Below are positions 1 through 13,573 of a stretch of DNA of 64,000 nucleotides, one piece after another. The DNA is from Puffinus mauretanicus (Eukaryota; Chordata; Aves; Procellariiformes; Procellariidae). How positions within the stretch are numbered: position 1 is the first letter of the stretch; each line of letters starts with the position of its first letter. The position numbers were made by a program, and so were the translations under genes. The stretch spans positions 248,001-312,000 of the forward strand of contig JAJKFH010000921.1 in the NCBI GenBank assembly GCA_023333565.1. The letters are read 5' to 3'. The notes under the pieces were generated by a model, which ran no database searches, had not been told where the DNA came from, and saw only the letters and a list, made by a program, of their open reading frames with translations.

Positions 1-214
1 ACATAATTATGAGTGTTATAGCTCATTTTTAGAGAAGACAGACGTCTCATCTCTGAAGCTTTCCAACACTGACAAGTATCTGTGTTACCTTCCCATCACT
101 CCTGGCAACAGCCCCAAGTACCTGCAGCCTAGACGAACAGAAGACATCGAAGATGCATTTATGTGTTACTAGAGGCGGCAGCAGCAGACGTTCTCTGTCC
201 CTGTGGGGAGCAGA

Positions 215-233
215 GTACGAGGCAGCCTCGTAC
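215..233. repeat. Perfect 9-bp inverted repeat around one central base
   Basis: The arms GTACGAGGC and GCCTCGTAC flank a single central A. The pairing is exact over 9 bp. The flanking DNA is not otherwise repetitive. With no spacer it is more a two-fold symmetric site than a hairpin; no binding protein is implied by the sequence alone. Confidence 0.8.
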
Positions 234-852
234 ACTGACATCGCTCTTTCTGCTTCCTTGCGGGGAAGGTTCAGGGCACATCGGGGCATTCCTCTGCAGA
301 TCTGAAAGCAGATCTTCCAGGGCTGCTGTCTCTCCCAGGAACAGATTTCTGACCTGACCTTACCTTATGGCGGAGACCACCGCTGTGAAATAAAATATGA
401 CTTTTGAAGTTGTGTTTTTATGATCTATGAAATCACCCAGACCTCTTGGGTAAATAAATTCTGGATATGAAGCTGACCTCTTAGCTTTTAGCATATCAGT
501 AAAGCCTTAAGGTTTTTCATTAAGCTTAAATAACATCTAAAAAGCCCTGTTTTCTAGTTTCTTAAAAATCCCAAGGAGGTAAAGCCTCATGGTAAATTTT
601 GCTTCAAATATCAACCGGAGATACAAGTTTAGTGTAATATCTTAACCGCAGAATGCCAGAGGCAAGCAATGCTATTCACGCAAGGCTTTTGTAACATTAT
701 TTCACTGTGATGCCTGTGTTGCCTCTTAAATACTCTTAGAGATTGGTTTCACAGCTCCAACTGATTTCAGTCACCAAGCAAGTGAGGAACTAATAGCCGA
801 GGCCCAGAGAAAAGCACCAAATTTCATTCCTCAAAGTCCTCTTCTGTCAGTC

Positions 853-893
853 ACCAAAGCCCTACTGGCATGACCAAAGCCCAACTTGGCATC
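853..893. repeat. Two-copy tandem duplication, unit 20 bp
   Basis: A unit beginning accaaagccc and ending tggcatg/c occurs twice head to tail, with about three differences between copies. This is a small local duplication with no obvious function. Confidence 0.7.
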
Positions 894-3699
894 ACACGAC
901 CGAGGGCCACAAACAGAACCACAAGTGGACTAACAACACAGAGAGGAAGGACAAGGGTGAAAATTAGATGCTGAAGCAGTCATCCAAAGAAGAATGCCTT
1001 CAGTCAAAAGGAAAAGCAATGTATCAATCCCATCACTTCTTACAGGCAATATTCCAGTACATCAGAAGTTGAGAAACTGAAATCCAAAGAAACATGCAAT
1101 TAAACTGCAGAATTAACTAATGCAAGAAGTTCTTTAGGCTACGGACACAGCAGGAATCAAGACAACATTTGATATTACTTATTAATATGAAAAAAAATCA
1201 CGTAAGAATACTAGAGGGGATCTCAGACCCTGCAATTACCTAGCCTTAATTTCTCAGGAAGCATGAGGCACAGTCCAGTCCCAGAGACAGGACACAAAAC
1301 TGTGTAGGTCTGACTGATGCAATCTGACCAGTTGGCGGCATGAGGTTTTCAAGAAAGGTTTGAGTATAGTGAGAAGTTTAGTGACAAGCAAGACCAGAAA
1401 GAGCATTCCATGATCAAGGGACAAAAACTCCAAACATACTCTCCACGCCCATTTCTAGCACTTCTCCCCTATCTCCAGAAAATGGGTAACATTACTTGGA
1501 GAGAAAAAATCCAGCTGCTGCCAATTATAACCCAGCATATCTGCCTGTTCCAAAAAAAATGTGGTTAAACACCTCACCGGTACAAACCGTAACTTCCCTG
1601 AAGTCAATGCCAATTTGCCACTGCCCAGAAGTAAGTGAACTGAGCTGTATTTTGGTGTGGTTGGATTACGGTAGGTGTTGACCCTATGCTCCTCAAGTAC
1701 TTTGCAATTCAAACCCATTGACATGAACAGAAAGTCTCCTATTGACTTCCCTTGCATCTGAATCAAGCCTCTACATCTCCACCTCTGATGGAAGGGGACA
1801 AGGGGCAAATCCTTTCCCCTTCCTACATGAGCCACTTGGTTCACATTAACTAGAAATGCCACAGAAGATTACAAAGGAGTGATTCATAGGAAAAGGCAGA
1901 GAAGGAGGAACAGCAGTTCTCATGCAGCAAAGTCTTTATTAGGAGACTGGAGGCAAGGAGGTCTCGGGATTGTCTGGAACATACCCAGACATTGCGGGAT
2001 CTGTCTATCTTTCCGCATGATGTAACTAAACAACACTACACCCATATGCCAGCTGGTTTGTGTAAAGTCTCTCCTATTGCCCTCCAGCCATTCCTCCAGC
2101 CCCTGGTATGACACTTTCCCAGCTTGCTGAGCTCACTTCCCCTTGTAAGAAGGATTTTTGATGAAGTGGTGCAATGGTAACCACATGGTTTTATTCACCC
2201 TCACCCAAGTCATCTGCTCCAGCAGGCTGGTGCTCAGGGGATGCAGGATTTCATACATCAGCTCATAAGGACCCAGCAGTTCAGAAAAATAATACACACC
2301 CGGGATGGAGTGCACCTTGTTGCCTGCATCATTTTGTTGAATTTTATTTTTTTGAAAAGATCTTCGTAGCCAGTTTTCCTCCTGTTTTCATTTGTTGACT
2401 CAGCTGCATTCACAGCCTGAGGTGATGGATCTGGCATGGGGGGGGGCCTTCATTCGTGCAGTTCAGTTGCTGGTAACAGCTGGGATCACTGTGGGTCTTC
2501 GGTATACAGGTTCTGGTTTAAGCAGAGAAGAAAAAATCTCCAGAGACTGCAGGCCAAAAACATCTCAGCCATGTAACGTTGCCATATTTGGGATTTCCAC
2601 TTTTCCTCCACCCATCTGTCCTTTCAGGCATCAGAGAAAGAGAGCCAGGAGATAGTTGGTAGCCTAACGAGAGCTAGTAATGTGGAACTGGGGATCAGTT
2701 ATTAGGGTTAAAGAACAATTTGTTATTAGTTAACACATAACCTGCTGTCATCTGCCTGATCAATGACATATCCCGGACATTATTCTAACTATACCTTACT
2801 GTTACCTTCTATTTTTGAGACACACCCTCCCCCACAATAAAACTTGACTGAAATTTGATTGAAGCTGTTGTGTGAAGATATTCTCAGTACAGTCCTTAGT
2901 TGCAACCTATTCCCATCCTGATCCATTGGAGTGTCCATTATATTTCTAAGCTGCCTGCAACATCCTGGGCATTTTTATGAGATAGACCACTAGCTGAGGT
3001 TATATTCAGCAAAGACATTGTCACAGCCTTAATTTAAGAAGCGCTGCAAATTCCAGGCATATTTTCTGCACCAAGATGTTCCTGCTAGTCACCTCACAAA
3101 GGAGCCATTTGAGCCACAATTGTGCCTCAGTAACCAAAAATGGTAGGCTGAAAACAAGGACAGACATCCTGGAAGATACCTGAAGGCCCCTCATTAAGTG
3201 TCTTCTCAGGGCCTGATGAGATCCTAGACATCCAGAAGACACTTTGGCAAATTGATACTTTTCAATGTGTACACCATTAATGTATGGCTGGTGTAACTCT
3301 CCCTGAGTCACTTCTGTTCAGACACCTTCCACCACGTGCAAAGAGCTCTGCAGGCGGGATACACACCATTTATGGGTACAGAATAATTATTTATTGGTTA
3401 ATATTCCCAGTAGATTTCAAGGACTTACATGCTACTAGGTTAAGTATTAGCACACCCAGTGAGTTTCTGCTGGCCAAGCAATCGGTCAGGTGGGGATGTG
3501 CTAGCCTTCTTCAAATAGGCTGATTCTCAATCTTCATAGTTGCTGTCTTCCATTTTTCTACATTTTTCCACATTTTTCCTTACAGTTTTATAACTTTTCA
3601 TGTCAACAGTTTCCCTCTTGAATCCTCAAATCATTATCTCAACAACTATACTCTGTTTTCCCTTTTCCTACCTTGCACGCCTTTAGCTGACAGACTTTC

Positions 3700-3805
3700 T
3701 CACAGCTCAGAAACAATTTTCCCAGAAAAACTGAGCCAAGGTCACACAGCTGTGCTGCACCAAACCAGGCCTTGGGTCTGAGAGCGCTCAACTCCTCGGC
3801 TGTAG
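3700..3805 (-). mobile_element. MIR-like CORE-SINE fragment
   Basis: Read on the plus strand the segment carries the hallmark of an inverted MIR: an aaactgag-type block, then ccaaggtcacacagct, then a degenerate tRNA-related region ending in agagcgctcaactcct. The order and spacing match the antisense MIR consensus as I remember it. MIR elements are ancient tRNA-derived retroposons shared across amniotes. The 3' portion of the element is missing or unrecognisable. This is the clearest MIR-like hit in the window. Confidence 0.7.
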
Positions 3806-3810
3806 GTTAC

Positions 3811-6800
3811 ACTGGGTCATCTTGGCAACCCAGGGCTCATTTTTCTGGCTTACAAAGATCTCTGCTGAGTCCCAAGGCAGAAATCTTACGTTGCCATTTG
3901 AACACTCAGTTTGAAGCGTGAGCAGCCAAGACAAAGCCCCAAGGGCCAAGCCAAGGCTAGGCTAACGCACACAGCAGCGTGCGTGCGTCCTCCAGCACGC
4001 GAGGGAGAGCCTGCCAAAGACCCAACCACCAGACCTGCAAGCGGTGCACGCGCCGTACTTCATGGGATGGGTTACATCAGCATACGCCGTGTCCCACCAC
4101 CACTGCCCATCACTAGTGAAACATTACCAAAAGGAAAAACAATCATTATTTCCTCGAGGCTTTAATGCGTTGAGTGGGGAAGGATGTGTTGTTGCCATCG
4201 ATGAACAGCGACCACTGAACATCCGTGAGGTCAGCAGCTGCTGCCCGAATGCATTTCTTTCAAGGAAAAAGGCAAAAAGAAAAGAGGGGCTGAGCTCTCA
4301 GTGCTCTGTCCTTCGAAACAACAGCTGGGAACTCGCCCCCGGGATTGCCATATGAGTACCACCACACCACGAAGGCCACAACTGCATCTGCATAGGAAGT
4401 TACTTCTCTAGTTGAGGGCCAAGGGATACCCACCCCAAAACAGGATGGGCCTGAGTCAGGAACAAGCATCATTTTCACATCAAGCCGAGTGGAAAGATCT
4501 AGACAAAGGATGGGGAGAGTGGATTCCTGGGAAAACATTGCTGGAAGTGAAATGAGCTTGGAAAACACTAACCCTTCCTGTCAAAAAGGAACTTTTGCCG
4601 AAAATATGTTGACCCTTCCCACAAAGAAAAAAAATGAGCTTTTGCAATAGCAAGCTAACATGTGTCAGCAAAATTTTAGCTCAACACAACCAACTTTATA
4701 CTGAGAAGCAGTTTTAATGGACAGTTCTCAGTCAGCCCTATCTAACCATTTAAAACATCTGACAGAACATATTATAAGAGCAGTGGCTGGATAAAACTAA
4801 CTTTCCTCCTTCTCTTCATGAGCACCAACGGAACCAGCACAAAATAAACTCCATCACCATTTCTCACTTTATCCCCTAGATGAGTCAAACAATTAACTGC
4901 AAGTAGCAGTCACTGTGGCTTCAATCTTCATCATCTGTGAACTAGTGTGTGAGCTTTTGTGAGCCAATCCATGATTTCATTACTCAAAACTGCTCACCCC
5001 AGAGCTGGGATGAATCATTCTCATCCAATGGACTGTTCACTCCAGCGTGTTTGCTCTCCATTACCCATGTGTGAGACGGCTCGTACAAGTCGCACAGTAT
5101 CATTTCTACTGCCTCAGTGGATAACAAACTTTCTAAAGGCAGAAGGGAGGAAACAATCCTTCTGTTCATGCAAAAGTACTCTTGTCCTTTCAGAGGACAA
5201 GAAGAAAGAACAGCCAACTCCCAAACAAGGCATACAAGTAGGAAAGCATTCTTACAGCTGCTTGAATGGCCACAGATAATTAGGAGGATCAGCCCTAGGC
5301 AAGACAACTGATGTCACTACTGAAAGAGAGAGAGAGAGAGAGAGAGGCAGTCATGGACATTGCCTTGTGACAGTGAGAAATTCACCTAAAGAAAACTAAA
5401 AGAACGTCTAAAGAACCCAGGGTATCCAATACAGAATATGAAGGTGAATGGACTCCAACACTACCATGATAACATCCTGCAAATGCAGCTTAGATTATCA
5501 TTTACAACAGGTTATTATCTGAGACGCTTAACCATTAGACAGTATGTTTAACCGAACGAGCCTCTTTTTATTTCCCTGCTGCTGCCCAACCCAAACAGCA
5601 TCCTTTGGGCTCATCCCATTGCAAGGATTTCTGGGGCTCCTAGCACACATACTATGTTTGTCATCAACGGCTACCTCCTACTGCATTTTCTGTCCTGGGA
5701 AAGGTTCACCTTTAGCAGCTTTCAGGCAGTGAAAGCTGTATCCCCATCCACCTAGAAGGATTCACAATTGGAAGCTTGCCATTAAAATGTCACTCCTAGG
5801 GTCCTACAGCAGAGCTGGAAGGAAGCTGGGCCAGAAACTGGCTGTAACTCATGGGAACGATGAGTCATTTGAGATGAAACCAGCAGTCAATATTTGACAA
5901 ACTAACCTTCTCAGAAAAGTAAGTTTCTAATACACCTGCTCCAGATGAGAGTGTCAAGATTTAAATAGGCACCAGATTTGCATAATACCCTTAAGATAAG
6001 CAGCACTGTGCCACAGCCCTGCAATACATGAAGGATTTATTTCGTGTCTTACACATTTCTGTATTCCAGAAGAGGCCATTCATCATTGTGCCAATACTTC
6101 AGAGATTTCACTGAAAGCTCCAACAGCTCTAGATTATTGGGGAATTATATATTTTTCCCCACTGAATAATCGTTCCCAGAAGCCTGCTAGGGGAAAAAAA
6201 AAAAATCCCATTTTCATCATGTAGGCTAATGACACCGTACGAGATGACATTCACTTTTAATGACTACCTAGTCAAAGACATTGAAACCTCTCTTTTTGAC
6301 CCGTTGAATGGATCTGTTCATTACCACTGAATTTCCAGCTCTATTTAGATACGCATTCAACATCTTACAGACAGATCTTCATAAATGCCCTGGCTACATA
6401 GGACCTCTACAAAAAGAAAAAATTCCAAGAGTTATTCCACTATCACTGTAATGAGAGATTCCTCCTGATTCAAGAACCATAAGAATGGATATCCCCCATT
6501 CCTGTGGCCCGTACGTTCAGCCTCCTATTCACGGATCCACAGGTCCTATCCACACTGCCAGCGGTACAACATACAACTTATGTGTCTGAGACCCCACACC
6601 AACATCCCACATCCCGGCAAACCCAGATTAATCCTTTCCTGAATGCAGGTCTCTGAAAACTCACTATTGCCTTCCCTGGCACTCGAGCTGCCTGACAAGG
6701 ACAGGAACACGTCCAGCAGTTGGCAGCTGGATAGTGGCAATGGATTTAACCCAAGTGTGACTATTTTGTTGGTCACTTCAATGTCAGAGGAGTCTGGGAA

Positions 6801-9110
6801 AGCCAACACCAGCTCAAAACTTGTGGACAGGTGGGATATTAGGAGAGGTAGAAGCTGTATCCCAGTGGCTTGAGGGCTTAACTTGCTTAAGCTCCTCTTG
6901 AGACTGCCAGGCTTTGATATGAGATGGTGAGGAGGCTATAAAACTTCCCTGTTGAGACTGACATATCGATCAATCCAGAAGCTACATGAAATTTGTTCCA
7001 TCTGGAAAGAACTCTGCATGCGCTATCTTACCTTCGGTATTCTGTGAATAACCTTTAAACCTCCAGCCTCTGCTTTGATACGCATGTGGTTTAATTCAAT
7101 CGGTTTTCCTTAAATAGGAAAGTGATTTTCAGGGTGCAAGGATCATGTCAGGCAGCGATGTTCAGAGTGGGAAAACCCTTTGATAAGGGGAAGGAGGTTA
7201 CTGTATATCAAAAAAACTGTAACATCACTGCTGGAATCACTGGAAATTATTGCTGTGTTACTCGTTTGCTCCGAATCTTCTGCTGCCTCTGCAAAGAGGC
7301 CCTTGAAAAAGACTATTAGAGAAAGCATACTTGTACTTGAAAGGGATGCTGTCAAGGATCATGAACAGAAAGTGTGCACAAGTGTCAATACTATGATCAC
7401 TCTTACTTGTAATATCTGTTAACACTTGAAAACACTTTTGAAGACTAGTAACTAAATACACACAGTCACTCAAGGGAGGATGCCAGTGCAGGGAGTGGAA
7501 TTCCTTCAGAGGCTTCCTTGCTCTGCTGTTTTCAGCTCGAGTGCTAAAAACAACCTTGCTAATGGGGATCTGACAACATTGCTGCAAGATCACAGGTCCA
7601 TCTTTGCCACCCAACCCAGTGACTTCTGAGCCCAGTGGCCTGTTTCACCCAGATCCAACAGCAGCGCAAAGCTTTCAAAAGCATCACATACATGAAGATA
7701 CACGCTGAAAGACCACATGAAACAGGCTGTAGCATAAGCCCAATCTTTATTAGGCACCAAGTAATCCCAATGAAAGACAAACATTTTGAATACTCTCAAC
7801 TATGGGAAATATTTCCTGCAGTAGGCACCAAAGAACCCGATCCCAAGAGCAGGCTCTGCAGGAAAGGAGCATTCAGCTGCTCAAAGCCATTTTTTTTTCC
7901 CTTACTGCTTTTCTGGACACTGACACAGAGAGGACATGGCTAAACAGCTTTGCCAGCAACAGGTCCAGAGGGGCAATAGGACCCTCCGTCCAGAACCTTG
8001 TCTGCTCTGGTCCATTTTTCTTCCCCAGCTGCCCTGGAGAGCTGCATTACTCCCTCCCTCCCGCAGCGGCTGTAACCAGCCCTGCGCACCTCCTTCCTCA
8101 TGGCACTGAGGATCAGAGAGGCAAAAACGTCTGGTAAAGTCTGTTTGCTGAAAACCACAGTACCTCGTTCGTCAAAACTATTCACAAGTCTGAGCCAAAT
8201 TCAGAGAGCTGTTACCTCCCTCTCCCAAAACAGCAATCAGGGAACAGCAGCATTTTGCACAGTCACCTTCTACGCGGAACCTGCCTGGTTTTGTCCCAAG
8301 CTGAGATGTCTCTGAACACATGGAGATGGAGCAAACGGATGCGAACCAGAGCAGCCTACAGCCAGGCACAGGACAGACACCAGCTCCACAATCCCCCAGC
8401 CCTGTACCCCAAGCTGGATGACTTCATCTCCTCTCACTGCGCTCACTGCTGCAGAGATCCCGGCTGGGCTAGTTAGCAGGACAGCTGTGCGCTGGTTTAC
8501 AGTAGGAAGACTCTTTGGTAGAGCAACAGTTAGAAGTGTAATCATTCTTTAAATGAAAACTGATCCAAACCTGACAGGGATGCCAGCACAGACTGAAAAT
8601 CCCAGAGGAGATCTTTCCTGGAGATTTCTGGAATTTCCTGCTTCTGGACCAATTAGAAACGGTACAAGATCATAATGATATATCCCGATGACAATGGGCC
8701 ATGTCACTCATTATTTTGCTTTTGGCCTGAAACTTGGAATTATAGATGAAATAATGGGAAGAAGAAACTTTTTTTGCACTTGCAAGGTTTTCTCAAAGAC
8801 TCTTCAGGGAGATAGAAGTGTTGTTCTTCCATCTGTGTTCTTTCACCCATCCCATCTTTATAGACCCTCACCTGGCAAATTGCATATGTTTCTGGAACAT
8901 GTTCTCAGGAATTTGAGTAAGGGATATTATAGTTATAAACAAGAACATCCGCACTGCCTGGCAGACAGTGCGTTCACTGTGTTCAAAGGAGAATAAGTCA
9001 CAGACATTTCAGAAAGTCTTGCAAAAAAAGGAAAATTCAAGGGGACATTGATCTGTATGGATTAGGTATTTATCATTGTTAAAATTTCGGGCACCTTGTA
9101 ACCTTTCATA
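3811..9110. other. Gene-free stretch with one microsatellite
   Basis: No exon-like frame or recognisable element was found apart from the (AG)n tract at 5325-5346. Reading frames reach only about 110-120 codons and none resembles a known family. A small CpG-rich patch lies at about 3960-4060 (repeated gcgtgcgtgcg and gcacgcg), far too short for a typical promoter island. The DNA around 8600-8640 contains a 21-bp motif that recurs near 24.9 kb. Confidence 0.6.
5325..5346. repeat. (AG)11 microsatellite
   Basis: Eleven uninterrupted AG units follow tgaa and end at gg. A pure dinucleotide tract of this length is likely to be polymorphic in length between individuals. Confidence 0.97.
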
Positions 9111-9114
9111 CATT

Positions 9115-9200
9115 GACACCATCAATAGCCCTGGGAGACAAGGAAGAACTGTTATCCCCACTGTTCTGATGGGGGAACCAAGAGAAGAAGAACATGGACT
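9115..9200 (-). mobile_element. MIR-like SINE fragment
   Basis: The plus strand reads ccctgggag, then gttatccccac, then gatgggggaacc, then agagaag. This follows the antisense MIR order (ccctatgagg, ttatccccatttt, gatgaggaaactgagg, cagagagg). The match is confined to the 3' half of the element and is strongly diverged. Identification rests on the order of short blocks. Confidence 0.5.
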
Positions 9201-11735
9201 CAACACAAACCAAGATCTTGAATGCTGACTTTCTAAACTCTTGATGGATACCTTCACACTGGGAAAGGCTCCCTGAGTTGTATGGAAATTTAATAAATAC
9301 TAAATCTGTCATTGCCTTAGTTTCTGAGCTGGAAGAGGTGGTTCATGCTAAGTTGCCATTCCCCACCCATTTGATGCTGAACATTGCACACAGTTTCCAA
9401 CTCTGACAACATTGTGGTTCCTACTGTTGTACTATCCAAGCAAGGACTTAGGTCCCATGTGTTTGGTACTGTACGTTCATGTAACAAAAGTAAGGCTGTT
9501 CTTACAATTAGGGAAGCAACAAAAAAATTTAAGCCAGACTAGGTTGCTCAGAGGCCTTCAAAAGACAGATTTCACAGCCTCTGAGACCCTGTTGCATTGC
9601 TGCATCACCCTCCTTGAGCTGAACTTCTTATTTAGCTTTGCCATTATGTTTCAAACCACTGGTGGCCAACCCCTCTACCACGGCAGGCTGCCTTCCTCCC
9701 TCCCATCCACAGCACGGTCGCCCTGTACCCACCCATTGACTGCAAACCTTCTGGGTGCCCTTTCCCTTTGGGGTTGACCAGCTCTCCTTCCCACCAGCCC
9801 CCCGTCAACTCTCCCATTTTACACAACAGGCCCACATCTAGCCTCGTGGCGGGGAAAAGGGATGATGCCCGTAGGAAAGGTAGCTAAGAACTGGCTGAGG
9901 CCAGCCGATATCATTCATACAGCCCACTCCTGGCTGCGTCTGAGAGGCCCTCAGGAAAGCCAGTGGCTGAGAATGGGCTCCAGGCCAGATGAATTGTCCT
10001 GGCAGGCCAGACGCAGCTCATGAGCCAGATACTGGACAGCCCAGCCCAAGACTATTAAACAGCAAAATCTCATCACTGTTCATGGCCCAATCCAGCCCCA
10101 CACGCAAGCCCTGTATCCCAAGCTCCTGACCCAAAACGTAGGCAGCAGGTTTGCAAAATCTGGACCCAAGCCCAGAGCAGAATTTTCCAGCGCTGGCCAC
10201 CTTATTTCACTGGTGCTTTTGCATTTCTGATGTCCGTATCATTTTAGGTAATAATATGTTTCAAGTCAATTCACTGTCTGGCCTTCATGCACATACAAAG
10301 TCTGACAGGCAAATAAAGAAAAGGAACATGTATTTGATAGATTTAAAAGCTGTTTCCATTTGGATTTCCTTTTAACGGAAACATTCTGTTGGTCTTTGGT
10401 TTTGTGGAAGTTGGGGGGTGCTGGATTTTTTAAATAGAATATAATTCAGGGGCCAAATTTGACTTAAGTGGGTCCTGTCAATCCCTTGAAATACTGCCTC
10501 GGAAAACTGCAATTAAAGAAGCGTTTCAAAACAATAGGACAGTCACTGAAGTGGATAGGGGAGATTGTTAACATGGTCTCCAGCTCATTGCCTGGCTTTT
10601 TGAGAATTCTGTGTGATCTTCATACAAGCACGCTTTTAAAATCCAAAGTAAAGTAAAAGAAAATACAGAAGCTTCATATGCAGATGTCATATGTTTCATT
10701 AACATCCCATAAGCAGTTGCCATCCAGGACTTGAGAACAGCACTACCTACCTGCACTAGAAAGTTCAAACCCACGAGCACATGGCAACCAAAGCAACACA
10801 GAACAGGTAACCTAGCGCTGATGGGCAAGTACAAGAATATTTACATGCACATTTTTGCACACAGAATTCAACACTTCAAAGCAAGTCTGTAACAGAGTAG
10901 CACATCCACTGTGTCAGCAGCAGTAAAGCAAGCCACTCTGATGAAAAAAATCCCTAAGGAATCGAGTATCACTTCTACTGTCCAAGAGCTTATAAAATAT
11001 CAGTAATGGTAGAGAAATGGTTTTATAGATAGAGAAAATTGCTGGATTCATTTCTCTGCAAGCATGTACCACGATTCTTACTGAAAAACTTTATTTTGAT
11101 AGATCCATGTTATTACAAATATTTGGCACAGAGCAAAATGCCCGTGAAGCTGTCTCCCTTTCCCTGACCCTCCCCTTTGAATGACCGAGCAGGAGTTTTG
11201 CTGCTCCAGAGGCCAGCAGAGCCAAAATCCCTCAGCAACAACCTGCCACAGAGAAACACTCAGGAAGGTCTCGTGCCACTTGGCTACACACACACCTAGC
11301 CTTCTCGTTAGCTGCGTATCGGACAAACGCACAAATTGGCAGCAACAAACTTCCCAGGAGCCAGAGACCAACAAATTAGTGCAAGGAAAGAGACTCCACC
11401 AAATTCCACCACACAGGAAGATTTCCGAATCTGCCCCGAGTTTTGTGTTATTCTTTGATTATACTGACATCTAAAGGTCATCAAATTAACTGTATTAAAC
11501 TTCCTGGCGTGATTCTTTCTGCTTCTTTTTCCCTGATCTGATCTCAACTCGAAAGATCAATGAACATTTGCTACATTTTTAAGAAAAACAGAAAACTGGT
11601 AATACATTAAAGATCTTTCACTGGTTCGGTTTTTAAATAGAAGACATGCAAAAAAATAAAAAGAAGTCTAAGTCTGTTGGTACAAATACATCTGAAGGAT
11701 AAAGAAGGTAATATATGGCCTGTCATACATCAAAA
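9201..11735. other. Gene-free stretch, nothing specific seen
   Basis: This stretch has short frames only (up to about 120 codons near 9412-9777). No repeat family is recognised except a possible weak dispersed-repeat remnant near 10449-10490 (ggggccaaatttgac). The DNA is moderately AT-rich single-copy sequence. Confidence 0.55.
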
Positions 11736-11738
11736 TAG

Positions 11739-11824
11739 TAGACCTGATCCTAGGTTTACCTCTCTGTTACACCATTGGCTTCTCCAGGTATTCAGCAATA
11801 CAAGGAAGAATGAATCTGGCCCAT
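11739..11824. repeat. Short inverted-terminal (MITE-like) ancient repeat
   Basis: The left end reads gacctgatcct and the right end gaatctggcccat. The complement of the right end (atgggccagattc) resembles the left. The middle contains tctctgttacaccattgg. This is the layout of the palindromic dispersed repeats that begin with ggccagatc-type ends in bird, turtle and crocodile DNA. The copy is heavily decayed, and the family name is not known to me. Confidence 0.45.
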
Positions 11825-11971
11825 AAATCTAACTTTCAGCAGCAAATGTTCCTGTTATAACAATTCCTGAAGTCTGGGCTCACATAGACAGCTAGACCAG
11901 GATACTTCAAGAGGTCCAGAAATTATACCTGTACATCGTACCCTCAGGAGCCAAACTGAGACCGAGATCCC

Positions 11972-12066
11972 TCCATGCCAGGCAGTTTACAAAACATTTC
12001 CACAAAGCTCCCGGAGTGCCAGGTGAGGAGCTGAGCCAGGGATCCCATCCTGGTCAGAAAATAGGT
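11972..12066 (-). mobile_element. Probable MIR-like SINE fragment
   Basis: The plus strand holds tccatgccaggcagtttac, which resembles the antisense MIR 3' block tatgtgccaggcactgttc. It is followed about 50 bp on by gctgagccagggatcccatcctgg, which resembles the block gcagagccgggattcgaacccagg. The interior of the element between these blocks is deleted. Both blocks are degenerate, so this is a tentative call. Confidence 0.4.
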
Positions 12067-13573
12067 GTCTTCACAAGCACGATGGCTAACACAGACACAG
12101 CTCACTGGAAAACTTCAGAGCAAAGAGGGCAAACTGAAGCCTTAACAGCTAAACCTCCCTCCAGGTCACAGGAATAAAACATGCACGATGCCCTGTCCTC
12201 ACTGGGGTTTGCACATGTATTTGCTACCAGCCGTGAATAATTACCCTTCTTCGCAAAAATCAAGCTCTGCCCTAAGTAGGTGATCGCAGAGGGCAGACAC
12301 GGCACAAGAGGGGACAGAGGTTTGTCCGCACAAGCTGAAATCCCATTTCACATCCAGGTGACAGGAGCAGCCTGCCATCTCTCCTGATGCCCTGCTCAGT
12401 GTTACCAGCCTGCGGGGAAAGAAATGGGAAATCAAAGAGCATTTGCCTAAACCAGCCATCACACAGGCAGGGATTAGCCTAGCTTTGTGCACGTACGCTG
12501 ATCGGTATCACACATCCATCAGCTCAGAGCAGCAGCCAAACCTGGATGGCTGAGCTGGGACACCCCAGTGCCCACAATGGGTACAAAGCAGCTCCGCAAC
12601 CAACTGGAGGAACAACAACGTGTACTGGTGGGGCCAGGAACCAGCTCTCCACAGAGAGGGAGGTAAGTGGATAAAGTCACTGCCCCATCTTGGTCAGCTC
12701 AGCATCCCTCCACAAGCAAACAACCTGGAAAATCAGGCAAATCCCCAAGGACACTTCAAACAGAAAGGCAGGTCTCAAAAAGGGTTAAACAGAGGGCAAC
12801 AAACTTATTCACATCTGTCTCCAAAGGGGGACATCCAAATGAAACAAGCCATTCACTCAGCCTTAACCCTCCCGCCGCTCCACTGAAGGAAGAGGACCCC
12901 CCGAGTTTCCCTTCTGCAGCCAAAGCAGAGCCGAGAGCTCAGACAAAGCCGTGGAGCCCGGGAGCCCCAGCCTCTGTCCGCAAGTGCTTTGAACCTGTTT
13001 TATTATTGTTATTTATAATCCTGCACACGTGGACACAAAGAAACTGTCAGCTTCCCCAAGCCAGCCCCCTTGAGAGGATAAGCACCCTGCACTCGAAGGG
13101 TAAACACCGGCTCTTGAGCCCCCATGAACCAGGCTGCCCTAAGCAGACTGGCACTGAATTAGTCACTAATCGGATTAGGATAAATTGCTTTAAACTGACA
13201 TTTAGGAGTGAAAGACCCCCACCTCCTCTACGGGGGCAGAGCCCAGGGCTTTGAGCAAACCTGACGGCTGCAGCTTCACACCCAGAGCATGAAGTATTTG
13301 CCTTATTCCAGCCAGCAGTTTTATTATCTTAATCATGGATTAAACAACTGTATTTGGGGGCTGAGGAAGGGGAGGGATTGGGATTAACCAGGCAGAGCAA
13401 GGGATGCTGCTCTCTCACAGGCAAAACAGTGTGGCTGAGGAAAATGCCCACGGTATCGAGGTGGCAGAAGGTGGAGGGGTCTGAGGACAGCCAGGCTGAG
13501 GATGCCCTCGGCCCTGAAGCGCGCGTGTTGGAGCAGGCAGAGGAAGGCAGGGTCAGTGGCGCACATGGTGCGA

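Larger units (their letters stand above)
1..3690. other. Gene-free stretch, no recognisable gene
   Basis: Both strands hold only short reading frames, the longest about 135 codons on the minus strand near 1455-1862, with no recognised domain. I see no CR1, MIR or LTR here. The stretch is mixed single-copy DNA with a short palindrome at 215-233, a 20-bp tandem duplication at 853-893 and a possible weak fragment of a palindromic dispersed repeat near 1595-1635 (a gaagtcaatg motif). Single-copy intergenic or intronic DNA is the simplest reading. Confidence 0.6.

Noticed and set aside
5976..5983. Perfect octamer site (ATTTGCAT), also at 27892 and 49448
   Set aside because: About two such 8-mers are expected by chance on both strands in this length.
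10449..10490. ggggccaaatttgac, a possible end of a palindromic repeat
   Set aside because: One short block only, with no supporting second block in order.
12667..13254. A 195-codon plus frame
   Set aside because: It opens with GTG, lacks recognisable domains and has a low-complexity composition. The neighbouring DNA shows no splice or promoter support.
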